In this document: in pieces, positions 7,724 to 16,843 of the stretch
Layout: each line of letters opens with the position of its first letter
Position numbering within the stretch: position 1 is the first letter of the stretch
Assembly (NCBI RefSeq): GCF_018860505.1
Contig: NZ_JAHKPU010000019.1
Coordinates: 1-64,000, forward strand
Direction: 5' to 3'
Source: Pacificibacter marinus
Lineage (GTDB): Bacteria > Pseudomonadota > Alphaproteobacteria > Rhodobacterales > Rhodobacteraceae
Length of the DNA stretch: 64,000 nt
Notes under the pieces: model-generated
Databases searched by the model: none
The model's input: the letters and a program-made list of their open reading frames with translations, nothing else
Told to the model about the DNA's origin: nothing
Program-made: the position numbers and the translations under genes

Positions 7724-9052
7724 TTAGTCTAGCGTTTTGAGCACATCGGCAATGATCCCGATCAATGTGTCGATGTGTTCTTTTTCAATGATCAAAGGCG
7801 GTGACAGGGCAATGATATCACCTGTGGTACGTACAAGAACGCCTTTATCAAAACATTTCAAAAACGCATTGAACGCTCGTTTGGTGGGCTCGCCTGCGAT
7901 GGGGGCCAGTTCAATCGCACCGATCAGCCCCATGCCACGAATATCAACCACATGCGGCAAACCTTTCAAGCTGTGCAACGCATCTTGCCAATAGCCCTCA
8001 AGCCCTGCGGCACGGGCAAACAGGTCTTCTTCTGCATAGGTTTCTAATGTCGCAAGACCGGCAGCTGCTGCCATCGGGTTGCCTGAATAGGTATAGCCGT
8101 GGAACAGCTCAATCATGTGCTCAGGACCCTGCATAAAGGCGTCGTGAATCTCACCCGAGACCAAGACAGCCCCCATAGGAATCACGCCATTGGTCAGACC
8201 TTTGGCTGTGGTGATCATATCCGGCATAACCCCGTAATATTCGGCGGCAAAGCTTGATCCAAGACGCCCGAAACCCGTGATAACCTCATCAAAAATAAGC
8301 AAAATACCATGATTGGTACAAATCTCACGCAGGCGTTGCAAATAGCCTTTTGGCGGCAGGAGAACCCCCGTCGACCCCGCCATCGGCTCGACAATCACAG
8401 CGGCAATTGTTTCGGCCCCATGCAGCGTCACGATGCGTTCCAGCTCGTCTGCCAAATGCGCGCCGTGTTCCGGCTGGCCTTTGGTGAAAGCGTTTTGGTC
8501 AGGCAAATGGGTATGCGGCAGGTGGTCGACGCCAGCCAAAAGCGTGCCAAACATCTTGCGATTGGTTACGATGCCGCCTACAGAAATCCCGCCAAAATTC
8601 ACCCCGTGATAGCCACGTTCGCGGCCAATCAAACGGGTGCGTTCGCCCTGCCCTTTTGCACGATGATAGGCCAAGGCAAGCTTCAAAGCGGTCTCGACAG
8701 ACTCAGAACCAGAGTTGGTGAAAAACGCATGTTCAAACGGCGCAGGCGCCATATCGACCAGTTTGCTCGCCAGCTCAAACGCCTTTGGATGCCCCATCTG
8801 AAATGCGGGCGCGTAATCCAATTCGGCGACCTGTTTTTGCACCGCTTCGACAATTTTCGGACGATTGTGCCCCGCGTTGCAACACCACAACCCTGCGGTG
8901 CCATCCAAAACCTGACGTCCGTCGTCTGTCGTATAATGCATACGATCTGCGGACACGAACATTCTGGGCTGTTTTTTAAACTGCCTGTTCGACGTGAACG
9001 GCATCCAAAAAGCCGACAAATCATTTGGGCGTGTATTGCCGTCCATAGCCAT
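7724..9052 (-). CDS. Omega-amino acid (beta-alanine)-pyruvate aminotransferase, class III
   Basis: The 442-residue PLP enzyme is a class III aminotransferase. It has the PLP-contact GSESVETALKLALAYHRA, the metal/phosphate-side IFDEVITGFGRLG, and the lysine-bearing TTAKGLTNGVIPMGAV. In this locus it would transfer the amino group of beta-alanine (or 3-aminoisobutyrate) to pyruvate, the last nitrogen-releasing step. The start at 9052 is chosen because GAGG stands 7 bases upstream; the longer frame to 9148 would run through the RutR box at 9141-9156. The gene is divergent from rutR, 274 bases away. Confidence 0.88.
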   Translation of the reverse strand: MAMDGNTRPNDLSAFWMPFTSNRQFKKQPRMFVSADRMHYTTDDGRQVLDGTAGLWCCNAGHNRPKIVEAVQKQVAELDYAPAFQMGHPKAFELASKLVDMAPAPFEHAFFTNSGSESVETALKLALAYHRAKGQGERTRLIGRERGYHGVNFGGISVGGIVTNRKMFGTLLAGVDHLPHTHLPDQNAFTKGQPEHGAHLADELERIVTLHGAETIAAVIVEPMAGSTGVLLPPKGYLQRLREICTNHGILLIFDEVITGFGRLGSSFAAEYYGVMPDMITTAKGLTNGVIPMGAVLVSGEIHDAFMQGPEHMIELFHGYTYSGNPMAAAAGLATLETYAEEDLFARAAGLEGYWQDALHSLKGLPHVVDIRGMGLIGAIELAPIAGEPTKRAFNAFLKCFDKGVLVRTTGDIIALSPPLIIEKEHIDTLIGIIADVLKTLD

Positions 9053-9140
9053 AGTGTACCTCGTTGTCATTAATAGAAGCGCGCGCCTGCCTTGCATGGC
9101 AATTGCCGTTTTGCACCTGCCATCGCCAGCACGCCTCACT

Positions 9141-9156
9141 TTGACCAAATGGTCAA
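9141..9156. promoter_or_regulatory. RutR operator
   Basis: The sequence TTGACCAAATGGTCAA is an exact match to the published RutR consensus TTGACCA-NN-TGGTCAA and is a perfect palindrome of 7-base arms. It lies 89 bases upstream of the aminotransferase start and 170 bases upstream of rutR, so it can serve both divergent genes. RutR releases DNA when it binds uracil or thymine, which fits induction of this pathway by its substrate. Confidence 0.85.
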
Positions 9157-9326
9157 GACCACGTTAACAGCGCGCCAACACGGGTCAAGGACAGTCACCC
9201 GCCTAAAAACCAAGCTGCCAGAAAATTTTCCATTTTTCAGGTAAAATCACCTTGGGAATGGCGTTTTTTTCAGCAACGCTGTAGCCTTTATAAACGCCAA
9301 GACGCGCAAAAAGGAATCGGCACCCT

Positions 9327-9947
9327 ATGCCAAGTAAGATACCGCGGACGAGAATCCAAAAAAAGAACCACGAAACGATACTCGAAGCCGCCTTAGATGT
9401 GTTTTCACGGCACGGGTTTCGTGGCGCGACATTGGACCAAATCGCCCTTGCGTCAGGTCTGTCTAAGCCAAACCTATTGTATTATTTTCCTTCTAAAGTC
9501 TCGATACACCGCGCCTTGCTTGAGCGGCTCATGACCAATTGGCTCGACCCTTTGTACAAACTCAATGCCAACGGCGATCCGGTGGAAGAAATCCTTGCCT
9601 ATGTTTTACGCAAACTCGATATGGCCCGCGAATATCCGCGCGAAAGCCGTTTGTTTGCCAATGAAATTGTCCAAGGTGCACCTAATATTGCTGATCAAAT
9701 TGAAGGCGAATTGAAAGCCCTCGTGGACGATAAAGCGCAAGTCATCAAAGGCTGGTCTGAGGCGGGACGCATCGCAAATGTTGACCCCTACCATCTTATC
9801 TTTTCAATCTGGGCCACCACACAGCACTATGCCGATTTCGATGCGCAGGTCCGCAAAATCATCGAAACGGATGGCTCATCTCATTTCGACGATGCAGGTG
9901 TCTTTTTGAACAGAATGTTCCGTCGAATGCTCGCGCCCGACATCTAG
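9327..9947 (+). CDS. rutR: TetR-family pyrimidine-responsive regulator RutR
   Basis: The 206-residue protein has an N-terminal TetR helix-turn-helix (GATLDQIALASGLSKPNLLY, then YFPSK) and a C-terminal ligand domain with the RutR-like stretches REYPRESRLFANEIVQGAP, LKALVDDKAQVIKGW and LIFSIWATTQHYADF, which match E. coli RutR closely in memory. RutR senses uracil and thymine. In E. coli it controls the Rut pathway; here the neighbours are reductive-pathway genes instead. A perfect RutR box lies in the divergent promoter region. AAAAAGGAA about 10 bases before the ATG is an acceptable ribosome site. Confidence 0.92.
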   Translation: MPSKIPRTRIQKKNHETILEAALDVFSRHGFRGATLDQIALASGLSKPNLLYYFPSKVSIHRALLERLMTNWLDPLYKLNANGDPVEEILAYVLRKLDMAREYPRESRLFANEIVQGAPNIADQIEGELKALVDDKAQVIKGWSEAGRIANVDPYHLIFSIWATTQHYADFDAQVRKIIETDGSSHFDDAGVFLNRMFRRMLAPDI

Positions 9948-9960
9948 ATTTTACCAAACA

Positions 9961-9978
9961 TTAACCATCCGCTTAATA
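9961..9978. promoter_or_regulatory. Possible CtrA-binding site
   Basis: TTAACCAT at 9961-9968 matches the CtrA half-site known in alphaproteobacteria, and a second TTAA follows 8 bases on (the classical spacing is 7). A further TTAACCCA stands at 9990-9997. They lie 60-97 bases before the start of the gene at 10058. Assignment is by motif only. Confidence 0.4.
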
Positions 9979-10057
9979 ACTTGTGGATGTTAACCCATTG
10001 GCAAGTTTAACTCTTTATACATTTGCAGGTGGGGGCTCCAAACGTAAGGAGTTCAGC

Positions 10058-10693
10058 ATGTCCGATATACTTGGCGTGTCAGCCTTTGGTGGCAGTGGGG
10101 TTTCACTTAGATCTCCTCCTCAAAATCTAGGGCAAACAATGCCGAAAGTGGCCGCAACAGCGGATGACACTTCGGCCACATTTAACAAAGGGAGCACTCT
10201 CCCTAGCCAGAATGGCGACAGCTTCGATACAACTCAGTCGATCCGTGAAGATGCAGGTGCTTATGCGCCCACTGATCCGCGCGATGCGCTTGTCCAAAAA
10301 CAGCCCTTGGATGCCGATATATTGACAGGTCCGACGCCAGCTTTCCAAGCCAGTTTGCTTGAGGTCGAAAGCGATCTGCGCAATGTTATTGCACGTGTCG
10401 AAGCCAAACGTGCCCAAATATCTGACGCTGCCGCTATAGCACCGGCCCCTCAGAAGGACTCGGCAAATAGTGTTTCAGGATCACAAAACAGCCTTGAGAT
10501 TTCCCCTACGGCCCGACGTGATTTGCGCGAGGTAACACCAAAAACCGAAACGCAGCCAGCGCCAGAGGTTAAGATTGAATCTCCGCAAGCTGAAGTTCAA
10601 ACAGAGGCCTTGGATCGCGAAGCAGCCTACGCTGGGCGCGCCGCAATTCCAGAGACTCCTTATAGCAAAGCAAGCGCTATGGATCTGTCTTAA
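10058..10693 (+). CDS. Uncharacterised Ala/Pro/Gln-rich protein
   Basis: The start at 10058 has a clear ribosome site (TAAGGAG, 7 bases upstream), giving 211 residues that begin MSDILGVSAFGGSG. There is no signal peptide or membrane segment. The body is low in hydrophobic residues and mostly disordered-looking, except a stretch around residues 95-125 (FQASLLEVESDLRNVIARV) that should form an amphipathic helix or short coiled coil. I do not recognise a family. CtrA-like sites upstream hint at control with motility or cell-cycle genes. It is a single gene ahead of the convergent preA. Confidence 0.6.
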   Translation: MSDILGVSAFGGSGVSLRSPPQNLGQTMPKVAATADDTSATFNKGSTLPSQNGDSFDTTQSIREDAGAYAPTDPRDALVQKQPLDADILTGPTPAFQASLLEVESDLRNVIARVEAKRAQISDAAAIAPAPQKDSANSVSGSQNSLEISPTARRDLREVTPKTETQPAPEVKIESPQAEVQTEALDREAAYAGRAAIPETPYSKASAMDLS

Positions 10694-10753
10694 ACTGAGC
10701 CAGATTCCCACTTGAAGCATTCAATTGGATTGCTGTGCATTTCAAACGCAAAC

Positions 10754-10777
10754 CCCCCGCACTCAAAAGTACGGGGG
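10754..10777. terminator. Hairpin between the 10058 gene and preA
   Basis: CCCCCG at 10754-10759 pairs with CGGGGG at 10772-10777 around a 12-base A-rich loop. It lies between two convergent stops (10693 and 10831). No T run follows on either strand, so termination is probable only from its position. Confidence 0.45.
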
Positions 10778-10830
10778 TCGATATGCGCGACCTCGTGATT
10801 GGGGTGGCTCTCACACCTGTGCAACAGGCA

Positions 10831-12135
10831 TTACTCAGCTGCGACAAACGACGGGTTGTTAGGATGCTTGGTCCAATCGCTGGACTCTGACGACACAGCT
10901 TGGCCTGTGCGCGCATCCAGATCACCAGGTTCCAGCGTTTTCATGGTGATGCAGCCCTCAATCGGGCAGACATTTACGCATAAATTACAGGCAACACATT
11001 CGTCATCCATCACCTCAAACACGCGATCGGCGGTCATTGAAATCGCTTGGTGAGATGTGTCTTCACAGGCCGCATAACAGCGACCACATGAGATACATTC
11101 ATCTTGATCGATCACAGCCTTAGTCACGTGATTGAGGTTCAAATACTGCCAATCCGTCACATTCGGTACCGCTTTGCCAGACAGTTCCGCGACCGATGTC
11201 ATGCCCTTGCTGTCCAAATATTCAGACAGGCCAGAGATCATTTCCTCTACCACTTTAAACCCGTAAGTCATCACAGCCGTACACACCTGAACATTGCCCG
11301 CGCCAAGCGCCAAGAACTCAGCCGCATCACGCCAAGTGGTCACGCCACCAATGCCAGAGATCGACAAATCACGGGTTTCGGGATTGCGTGCGATTTCTGC
11401 AACCATATTCATCGCAATAGGCTTGACCGCAGGACCGCAATAGCCGCCATGGGTGCCTTTGCCGTCGATCATCGGCTCTGGGCTAAAGCTATCAAGGTTC
11501 ACGCTGGCAATAGAATTGATCGTATTGATCAACGAAACAGCGTCCGCACCACCGCGTTTGGCGGCCTCGGCAGGTAGTAGAATATTGCTGATGTTCGGCG
11601 TCAGCTTGACGATAATCGGCAGGCCTGTCGCCTCTTTACACCATCGAGTCACCATTTCGATGTATTCGGGCACCTGCCCCACAGCCGACCCCATACCGCG
11701 TTCCGCCATACCGTGCGGACAACCGAAATTGAGTTCGAACCCGTCACAACCGGTCTCTGCAATACGCGGCAAGATGTCTTTCCAGCTTTTCTCATCGCAA
11801 GGCACCATAACAGAGGCAACCAAAGCCCGATCAGGGTAATCTTTTTTTACACGGGTCATTTCCGCAAGGTTAACTTCCAGCGGGCGATCCGTGATCAACT
11901 CGATGTTGTTCAGGCCCAAAAGACGACGATCCGCGCCGTAAATTGCGCCGTACCGCGGCCCGTTGACATTGACCACAGGCGGGCCTTCTTCGCCGAGTGT
12001 TTTCCAAACAACACCGCCCCAGCCAGCCTCAAAGGCGCGGCGCACGTTATATTCTTTATCCGTGGGCGGCGCTGAGGCCAGCCAAAATGGATTGGGGGAC
12101 TTAATGCCGCAAAATTCGCTTGTTAGATCTGCCAT
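10831..12135 (-). CDS. preA: NAD-dependent dihydropyrimidine dehydrogenase, subunit PreA
   Basis: The 434-residue protein is the catalytic FMN and iron-sulfur subunit that reduces uracil or thymine to the dihydro form. The N-terminal 300 residues form a dihydroorotate-dehydrogenase-like barrel with NPFWLASAPPT, FELNFGCPHGMAERGMGSAVGQ (substrate and FMN loop) and the FMN phosphate site GIGGVTTWRDAAEFLALGA. The C-terminus has two 4Fe-4S motifs, CISCGRCYAAC and CVACNLCVNVCP. It is translated just after preT (3-base gap) as one operon, and the two form the active complex. Confidence 0.95.
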   Translation of the reverse strand: MADLTSEFCGIKSPNPFWLASAPPTDKEYNVRRAFEAGWGGVVWKTLGEEGPPVVNVNGPRYGAIYGADRRLLGLNNIELITDRPLEVNLAEMTRVKKDYPDRALVASVMVPCDEKSWKDILPRIAETGCDGFELNFGCPHGMAERGMGSAVGQVPEYIEMVTRWCKEATGLPIIVKLTPNISNILLPAEAAKRGGADAVSLINTINSIASVNLDSFSPEPMIDGKGTHGGYCGPAVKPIAMNMVAEIARNPETRDLSISGIGGVTTWRDAAEFLALGAGNVQVCTAVMTYGFKVVEEMISGLSEYLDSKGMTSVAELSGKAVPNVTDWQYLNLNHVTKAVIDQDECISCGRCYAACEDTSHQAISMTADRVFEVMDDECVACNLCVNVCPIEGCITMKTLEPGDLDARTGQAVSSESSDWTKHPNNPSFVAAE

Positions 12136-12138
12136 GAT

Positions 12139-13491
12139 TTAGCCCTCGCCCATCAAAACTGCATGAATATCCATCGCCGCATCGCGCCCTTCGGCGACGG
12201 CAGTCACTGTCAAATCGTCGCCACCAGAGGCGCAATCGCCACCTGCCCAGACATTTTCTACCGTGGTTTTGCCAAAGACATCGACAGCAATTTTGCCACC
12301 TTCAATCGTCAGCCCTTCAGGTGCGCCAAGTAAAGTTTGCCCAATGGCCACCAGCACTTGATCGGCTGCGACATGAATCATTTCGCCTGTACCTTTAAGC
12401 GATCCATCCACTTCTGCCGTGTATTCAAACACAACCTCAGAACACGTCCCCTCGCCCAAAACAGCAGAAGGCTGCGCGTCATACAAGATTGTCACCCCTT
12501 TTGATGTCGCCAAATCTTGCTCATATTCGGACGCCCCCATACGGTCTTTGCCGCGTCGGTAGGCCATCGTCACGTTTTGTGCGCCCAATAGTTTGGCTTG
12601 AACAGCGGCATCAACGGCGGTCATGCCTCCGCCGATCACCACAACATTACGTCCGATTGGCAGCGTCGACAGATCATCGCATTGGCGCAGCTTCGCGATA
12701 AAATCAACTGCATCATCTACGCCATCAAGGTCGACACCCTCAGCACGCAGGCTGTTCACGCCGCCAAGGCCAATGGATAAAAACACTGCATCAAAGTCAG
12801 TTTTCAACCCGTCCAGCGTGATCTCTTGTCCAAGCTTTTGCCCCGATTGCATCTGAATACCCCCAATGGACAACAGCCAATCGACTTCCTTTTGGGCGAA
12901 ATCATCTGTAGATTTATAGCTCGCGATGCCAAATTCATTCAGACCGCCAAGCTTTTCGCGGGCATCAAACAGGGTCACATTATGCCCCAGCATCGCCAAC
13001 CTGTGCGCTGCTGACAAACCGGCAGGTCCAGCACCGACGACAGCAACCGTTTTGCCCGTAGCCTCACCACGCGTATAAGGATGTGCAGGTTCCGCCATCA
13101 GTGTATCGGTGGCATAACGCTGCAAACGGCCAATTTCGACAGGCTTACCTTCGGCAATTTCGCGCACGCAAACCTCTTCGCACAATGTCTCGGTGGGGCA
13201 GACCCGCGCGCACATACCGCCCAATATATTCTGGTCGAAAATCGTTTGAGCTGCGGCTTTGGGCGTGCCGGTAACGATCTGGCGAATAAACATAGGGATA
13301 TCGATAGATGTCGGACAGGCCGTCATACAGGGCGCGTCATAACAAAAATAACATCTGTCGGCGGCGACTTGTGCCTCGTGATCAGCCAAAGGCTCGTGAA
13401 GGTCAGTGAAATTTTCGGCTAAGGCATCTGGTTTCAGCCTGCCTGCCACAATACCACTGTGTCGTTCCCTACTTTGCATCTTTGGCTCCAT
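12139..13491 (-). CDS. preT: NAD-dependent dihydropyrimidine dehydrogenase, subunit PreT
   Basis: The 450-residue flavoprotein passes electrons from NADH to PreA. The N-terminal domain has the iron-sulfur cysteines CYFCYDAPCMTACP and CARVCPTETLCEEVC, typical of the GltD/PreT family. Two dinucleotide-binding motifs follow: VVGAGPAGLSAAHRLAMLG for FAD near residue 150 and VVIGGGMTAVDAA for NAD near 285. The end, VWAGGDCASGGDDLTVTAVAEG, closes the FAD site. It is the first gene of a two-gene operon with preA and diverges from accB across about 270 bases. No clear RutR box is visible in that gap. Confidence 0.93.
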   Translation of the reverse strand: MEPKMQSRERHSGIVAGRLKPDALAENFTDLHEPLADHEAQVAADRCYFCYDAPCMTACPTSIDIPMFIRQIVTGTPKAAAQTIFDQNILGGMCARVCPTETLCEEVCVREIAEGKPVEIGRLQRYATDTLMAEPAHPYTRGEATGKTVAVVGAGPAGLSAAHRLAMLGHNVTLFDAREKLGGLNEFGIASYKSTDDFAQKEVDWLLSIGGIQMQSGQKLGQEITLDGLKTDFDAVFLSIGLGGVNSLRAEGVDLDGVDDAVDFIAKLRQCDDLSTLPIGRNVVVIGGGMTAVDAAVQAKLLGAQNVTMAYRRGKDRMGASEYEQDLATSKGVTILYDAQPSAVLGEGTCSEVVFEYTAEVDGSLKGTGEMIHVAADQVLVAIGQTLLGAPEGLTIEGGKIAVDVFGKTTVENVWAGGDCASGGDDLTVTAVAEGRDAAMDIHAVLMGEG

Positions 13492-13764
13492 CGCTATATG
13501 ACTATGCGACCAAAGGTGCCATATTCAATTTTTTTATCAAGTGGTAAATTTTATTCTCCGCCCTTCACGCCCGTCGATATTGAAGTGAAACTCAAAAAAA
13601 TAACGATATTAATTACACAGACCAACTAAAATTGATTTTATAGCGCAGTATACCTTTGCTTTTATTGGGTTTTCAGCCAAGACAGCGTGCCGTATAAGCT
13701 ACCAAAGAAAATATTTCCGCTTGCCTTTTTTATAGGCATAAGTGGCAGAAACTGGGTTGGACCA

Positions 13765-14250
13765 ATGACAAAGACAAACGATTCCGATGTAAAGTTCATT
13801 CAAGCACTGGCAGAATTGCTAACAGCAAATGATCTCACTGAACTTGAAGTGATGCGTGAGTATGGCGACAACGACAGTTTGAATGTCCGCGTAAGCCGTC
13901 AGCTTCCAGCGCAACAAATTGTCCAATCGATCGCAGCCCCTGCACCCGTTGCCGCAGCAGCACCTGCCGCCGCACCATTAGATGCCCCAATCGCACCAGC
14001 GGATCCATCAAACGATCCAAACGCAGTGCCCTCCCCAATGGTTGGCACCGCTTACCTGTCAGCCGAGCCAGGGGCTGCGCATTTTGTCAAAATCGGTGAT
14101 CAAGTCTCTGAAGGCCAAACCTTGATGATCATTGAAGCTATGAAAACCATGAACCACATCCCTGCGCCAAAATCTGGCACGGTGAAACGTGTGCTTGTGG
14201 ATGACGGAACACCAGTTGAATTTGGTGCTCCTTTGATGATCATCGAATAG
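13765..14250 (+). CDS. accB: Biotin carboxyl carrier protein of acetyl-CoA carboxylase
   Basis: The 161-residue carrier holds the biotin that AccC carboxylates for fatty-acid synthesis. The biotinylation motif EAMKTMN places the biotin on Lys127, preceded by the PSPMVGTAYLSAEPGA start of the lipoyl-like domain and an Ala/Pro-rich linker at residues 58-90. The start at 13765 (MTKTNDSDVKFI) fits the family; an upstream in-frame start would add 26 hydrophobic and basic residues with no parallel. It is followed by accC 12 bases on. Confidence 0.95.
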   Translation: MTKTNDSDVKFIQALAELLTANDLTELEVMREYGDNDSLNVRVSRQLPAQQIVQSIAAPAPVAAAAPAAAPLDAPIAPADPSNDPNAVPSPMVGTAYLSAEPGAAHFVKIGDQVSEGQTLMIIEAMKTMNHIPAPKSGTVKRVLVDDGTPVEFGAPLMIIE

Positions 14251-14262
14251 GTGGGCGCCCAC

Positions 14263-15609
14263 ATGTTCGATAAAATCCTCATTGCCAACCGTGGCGAAAT
14301 CGCGCTTCGCGTGATCCGTGCTTGCCGCGAAATGGGCATCAAATCCGTTGCCGTTCATTCAACTGCTGACGCTGATGCCATGCATGTACGCATGGCAGAC
14401 GAAGCTGTTTGTATTGGCCCGAATTCGTCCACGGATTCATACCTGAGCTTCCCTGCCATCATCGCGGCCTGCGAAATCACTGGCGCGCAAGCGATTCACC
14501 CTGGTTACGGTTTCCTGTCTGAAAACGCGGCTTTTGTGCAGATCGTCGAAGACCACGGCTTGACGTTTATCGGCCCCTCTGCGGAACACATCCGCCAGAT
14601 GGGTGACAAGATCACTGCCAAAGAAACCGCGCAAACTTTGGGTATCCCCATCGTGCCGGGCTCTGACGGTGGTGTGCCTGATGTGGCTGCGGCGAAAAAA
14701 GCAGCCGCAGAGATGGGTTACCCTGTCATCATCAAAGCCACAGCTGGTGGCGGTGGTCGCGGCATGAAAGTGGCCTTGAACGAGGACGAGTTGGAAACCT
14801 CTTTCCGCACAGCCCGTTCCGAATCCAAAGCTGCTTTTGGCAACGACGAAGTTTACATGGAGAAATATCTCCAAAAGCCACGTCACATTGAAGTGCAAGT
14901 CTTTGGCGATGGCCAAGGCGGCGGCGTCCATTTGGGCGAACGCGATTGTTCTTTGCAACGTCGTCACCAAAAAGTCTTTGAAGAGGCCCCCGGCCCCAGC
15001 ATTACCGCAGAAGAACGCGCTCACATCGGTGGCATTTGCGCCAATGCGATCGCTAAAATGGGATACAAAGGCGCTGGGACTGTTGAATTCTTATACGAGG
15101 ACGGCGAGTTCTTCTTTATCGAGATGAACACACGTTTGCAGGTGGAACACCCTGTGACCGAAGCCATCTTTGGCCAAGACCTTGTGCGCGAACAGATTCT
15201 TGTGGCCTCTGGCGAAAAGCTGTCCTTTACCCAAGATGACTTGGTGCTTAATGGCCATGCCATCGAAGTGCGGATCAATGCTGAAAAGTTGCCGAACTTT
15301 TCGCCCTGCCCTGGAAAAATCACGCAGTACCATGCTCCAGGTGGGCTTGGCGTGCGTATGGACAGCGCATTGTATGACGGCTACTCGATCCCGCCCTATT
15401 ACGACAGCTTGATCGGCAAGCTCATCGTACACGGGCGCAATCGTCCCGAAGCACTGGCGCGCCTGCATCGCGCCTTAGGCGAGTTGATCGTCGACGGTGT
15501 TGAGACAACGGTTCCGCTTTTTGATATGCTTTTGCAAGAAGAAGACGTTCAAACAGGCAACTACAACATCCACTGGCTGGAAAAATGGCTTGATAAAAAC
15601 CTAAGCTAA
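14263..15609 (+). CDS. accC: Acetyl-CoA carboxylase biotin carboxylase subunit
   Basis: The 448-residue enzyme carboxylates biotin on AccB using ATP and bicarbonate. The start [20 protein letters not shown] is the family hallmark and is preferred to the GTG four codons upstream. Also visible are the glycine-rich ATP lid [15 protein letters not shown] near residue 160, [20 protein letters not shown] near 230, and [16 protein letters not shown] near 290. The operon accB-accC ends at a good terminator at 15631. Confidence 0.97.
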   Translation: MFDKILIANRGEIALRVIRACREMGIKSVAVHSTADADAMHVRMADEAVCIGPNSSTDSYLSFPAIIAACEITGAQAIHPGYGFLSENAAFVQIVEDHGLTFIGPSAEHIRQMGDKITAKETAQTLGIPIVPGSDGGVPDVAAAKKAAAEMGYPVIIKATAGGGGRGMKVALNEDELETSFRTARSESKAAFGNDEVYMEKYLQKPRHIEVQVFGDGQGGGVHLGERDCSLQRRHQKVFEEAPGPSITAEERAHIGGICANAIAKMGYKGAGTVEFLYEDGEFFFIEMNTRLQVEHPVTEAIFGQDLVREQILVASGEKLSFTQDDLVLNGHAIEVRINAEKLPNFSPCPGKITQYHAPGGLGVRMDSALYDGYSIPPYYDSLIGKLIVHGRNRPEALARLHRALGELIVDGVETTVPLFDMLLQEEDVQTGNYNIHWLEKWLDKNLS

Positions 15610-15630
15610 AGGTTTGATCTGACAGTGATG

Positions 15631-15660
15631 AGGTCGCCTTAGGGCGGCCTTTTCTTTTCC
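15631..15660 (+). terminator. Terminator of accBC
   Basis: AGGTCGCC at 15631-15638 pairs with GGCGGCCT at 15643-15650 (one T-G pair) around a TTAG loop, followed by TTTCTTTTCC. It stands 22 bases after the accC stop, in the classical form. Confidence 0.85.
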
Positions 15661-15695
15661 GCCCCCCTCTTCCCGTAATATAACATAGATACAAA

Positions 15696-16340
15696 ATGGA
15701 TCACGTAACCCTGACACCGCAAATGATGCTGAACGCCTATGCCAATGGCGTGTTTCCGATGTCTGACAGCCGTGATGACCCCGATCTGTACTGGGTTGAT
15801 CCGACAGATCGCGGCATTTTTCCGCTAGACGGGTTTCACATTTCAAAGTCCTTGGCTAAAACCATTCGGCTTGAGCGCTTTTCGATCCGTTTCAACACCA
15901 ATTTTGATGCCGTTGTAGAAGGCTGCGCAGACCGTCCTGAGACATGGATCAACGACACGATTTTTGATCTATACAAACAATTGCACGCTATGAAGTTTTG
16001 CCACTCTCTTGAAGTGTATGAAGAGGATGCACTTGTGGGCGGCGTTTATGGCCTGACCATTGGCACAGCCTTCTTTGGCGAAAGCATGTTTTCACGCCGC
16101 ACAGACGCATCAAAAGTGGCACTGGCCTATATGGTCGCCCGATTGCGTGCCACAAGGTTCACACTGTTTGACACGCAGTTCATCACACCGCATTTGGCTT
16201 CACTCGGCGCGATTGAAATACCGCGTGCAAATTATCATGAATTGTTAGGTCAGGCGCTAGAGCATCGCGCAGATATTGAAGCCCTACCCGCCCAGCTTAC
16301 GCCTCAGGACGTGCTGCAGGTCAATGGCCAAATATCATAA
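15696..16340 (+). CDS. aat: Leucyl/phenylalanyl-tRNA-protein transferase
   Basis: The 214-residue enzyme adds Leu or Phe from the charged tRNA to proteins starting with Arg or Lys, which marks them for ClpS-ClpAP degradation. The family motifs are plain: YANGVFPM near residue 10, YWVDPTDRGIFPLDGFHISKSL, VGGVYGLTIGTAFFGESMFS near 120, and FDTQFITPHLASLGA. The ribosome site before the ATG is poor. The last 37 bases overlap the end of the convergent DUF2155 gene. Confidence 0.94.
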   Translation: MDHVTLTPQMMLNAYANGVFPMSDSRDDPDLYWVDPTDRGIFPLDGFHISKSLAKTIRLERFSIRFNTNFDAVVEGCADRPETWINDTIFDLYKQLHAMKFCHSLEVYEEDALVGGVYGLTIGTAFFGESMFSRRTDASKVALAYMVARLRATRFTLFDTQFITPHLASLGAIEIPRANYHELLGQALEHRADIEALPAQLTPQDVLQVNGQIS

Positions 16341-16843
16341 CGCGCGTGATCCATCGCGTTCAATGCAGGGCTAGACGACACCATCCAGCCAGAAAACACA
16401 GGGTCATCAACCCCTTGTGCATGGACCATCAAATAGGCATAGGCATCGCCTGACGGGTTATTTTCTGGGTAACGGCAATCGGCAAGGTAGATTGAAATAC
16501 GGCCAAAGACAGCGGGTTGCCCGACCGCGATAGTTAGATCTTGCACCTCCCCCGTCAGCTTATCAAGCGCACGTAGGTTCACGCCTGTCCCCGCAGTCAC
16601 TTCAACCTGCGTCTCGGTGGTGATGTCTCGTAGCTCTTGTTGAAAACCCGACCCTGGGAACGATTGAAGGTCTTCCAACGACAAACCATCGCCACCAAAA
16701 CCGATGCCGCTCTCATCCAAAGGCTGCACTAAAATTTGATCAACACCAGTTTGAAAATCTTCGCCCAGCCCATTGTCTTGTGCCCACATCGGAACAGCCA
16801 GCGACACCGCCAAGACCAAAGAAGTTAATCCCGCACGCATCAC
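16304..16843 (-). CDS. DUF2155 domain-containing secreted protein
   Basis: The 179-residue protein has a signal peptide (cleavage near WAQ, residue 22) and then a linker rich in Gly, Asp and Leu. The DUF2155 region is visible as VNLRALDKLTGEVQDLTIAV followed by GRISIYLADCRYPENNP, and it ends with FSGWMVSSSPALNAMDHARYD. The function of DUF2155 is unknown; it is common in alphaproteobacteria. Its start overlaps the mlaD-like gene by four bases, so the two are coupled and may work together at the envelope. Confidence 0.8.
   Translation of the reverse strand: MMRAGLTSLVLAVSLAVPMWAQDNGLGEDFQTGVDQILVQPLDESGIGFGGDGLSLEDLQSFPGSGFQQELRDITTETQVEVTAGTGVNLRALDKLTGEVQDLTIAVGQPAVFGRISIYLADCRYPENNPSGDAYAYLMVHAQGVDDPVFSGWMVSSSPALNAMDHARYDIWPLTCSTS

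Noticed and set aside
9053-9148. A longer aminotransferase starting at 9148
   Set aside because: It would run through the RutR box and has no ribosome site, while the 9052 start has GAGG.
13687-13764. A 26-residue N-terminal extension of AccB
   Set aside because: AccB proteins start close to the residue at 13765; the extra part is not like a targeting sequence needed in a cytoplasmic protein.
13492-13764. A search for a RutR box before preT
   Set aside because: Only a weak GACCAAAGGTG near 13510 was found; it departs from the consensus in both arms.
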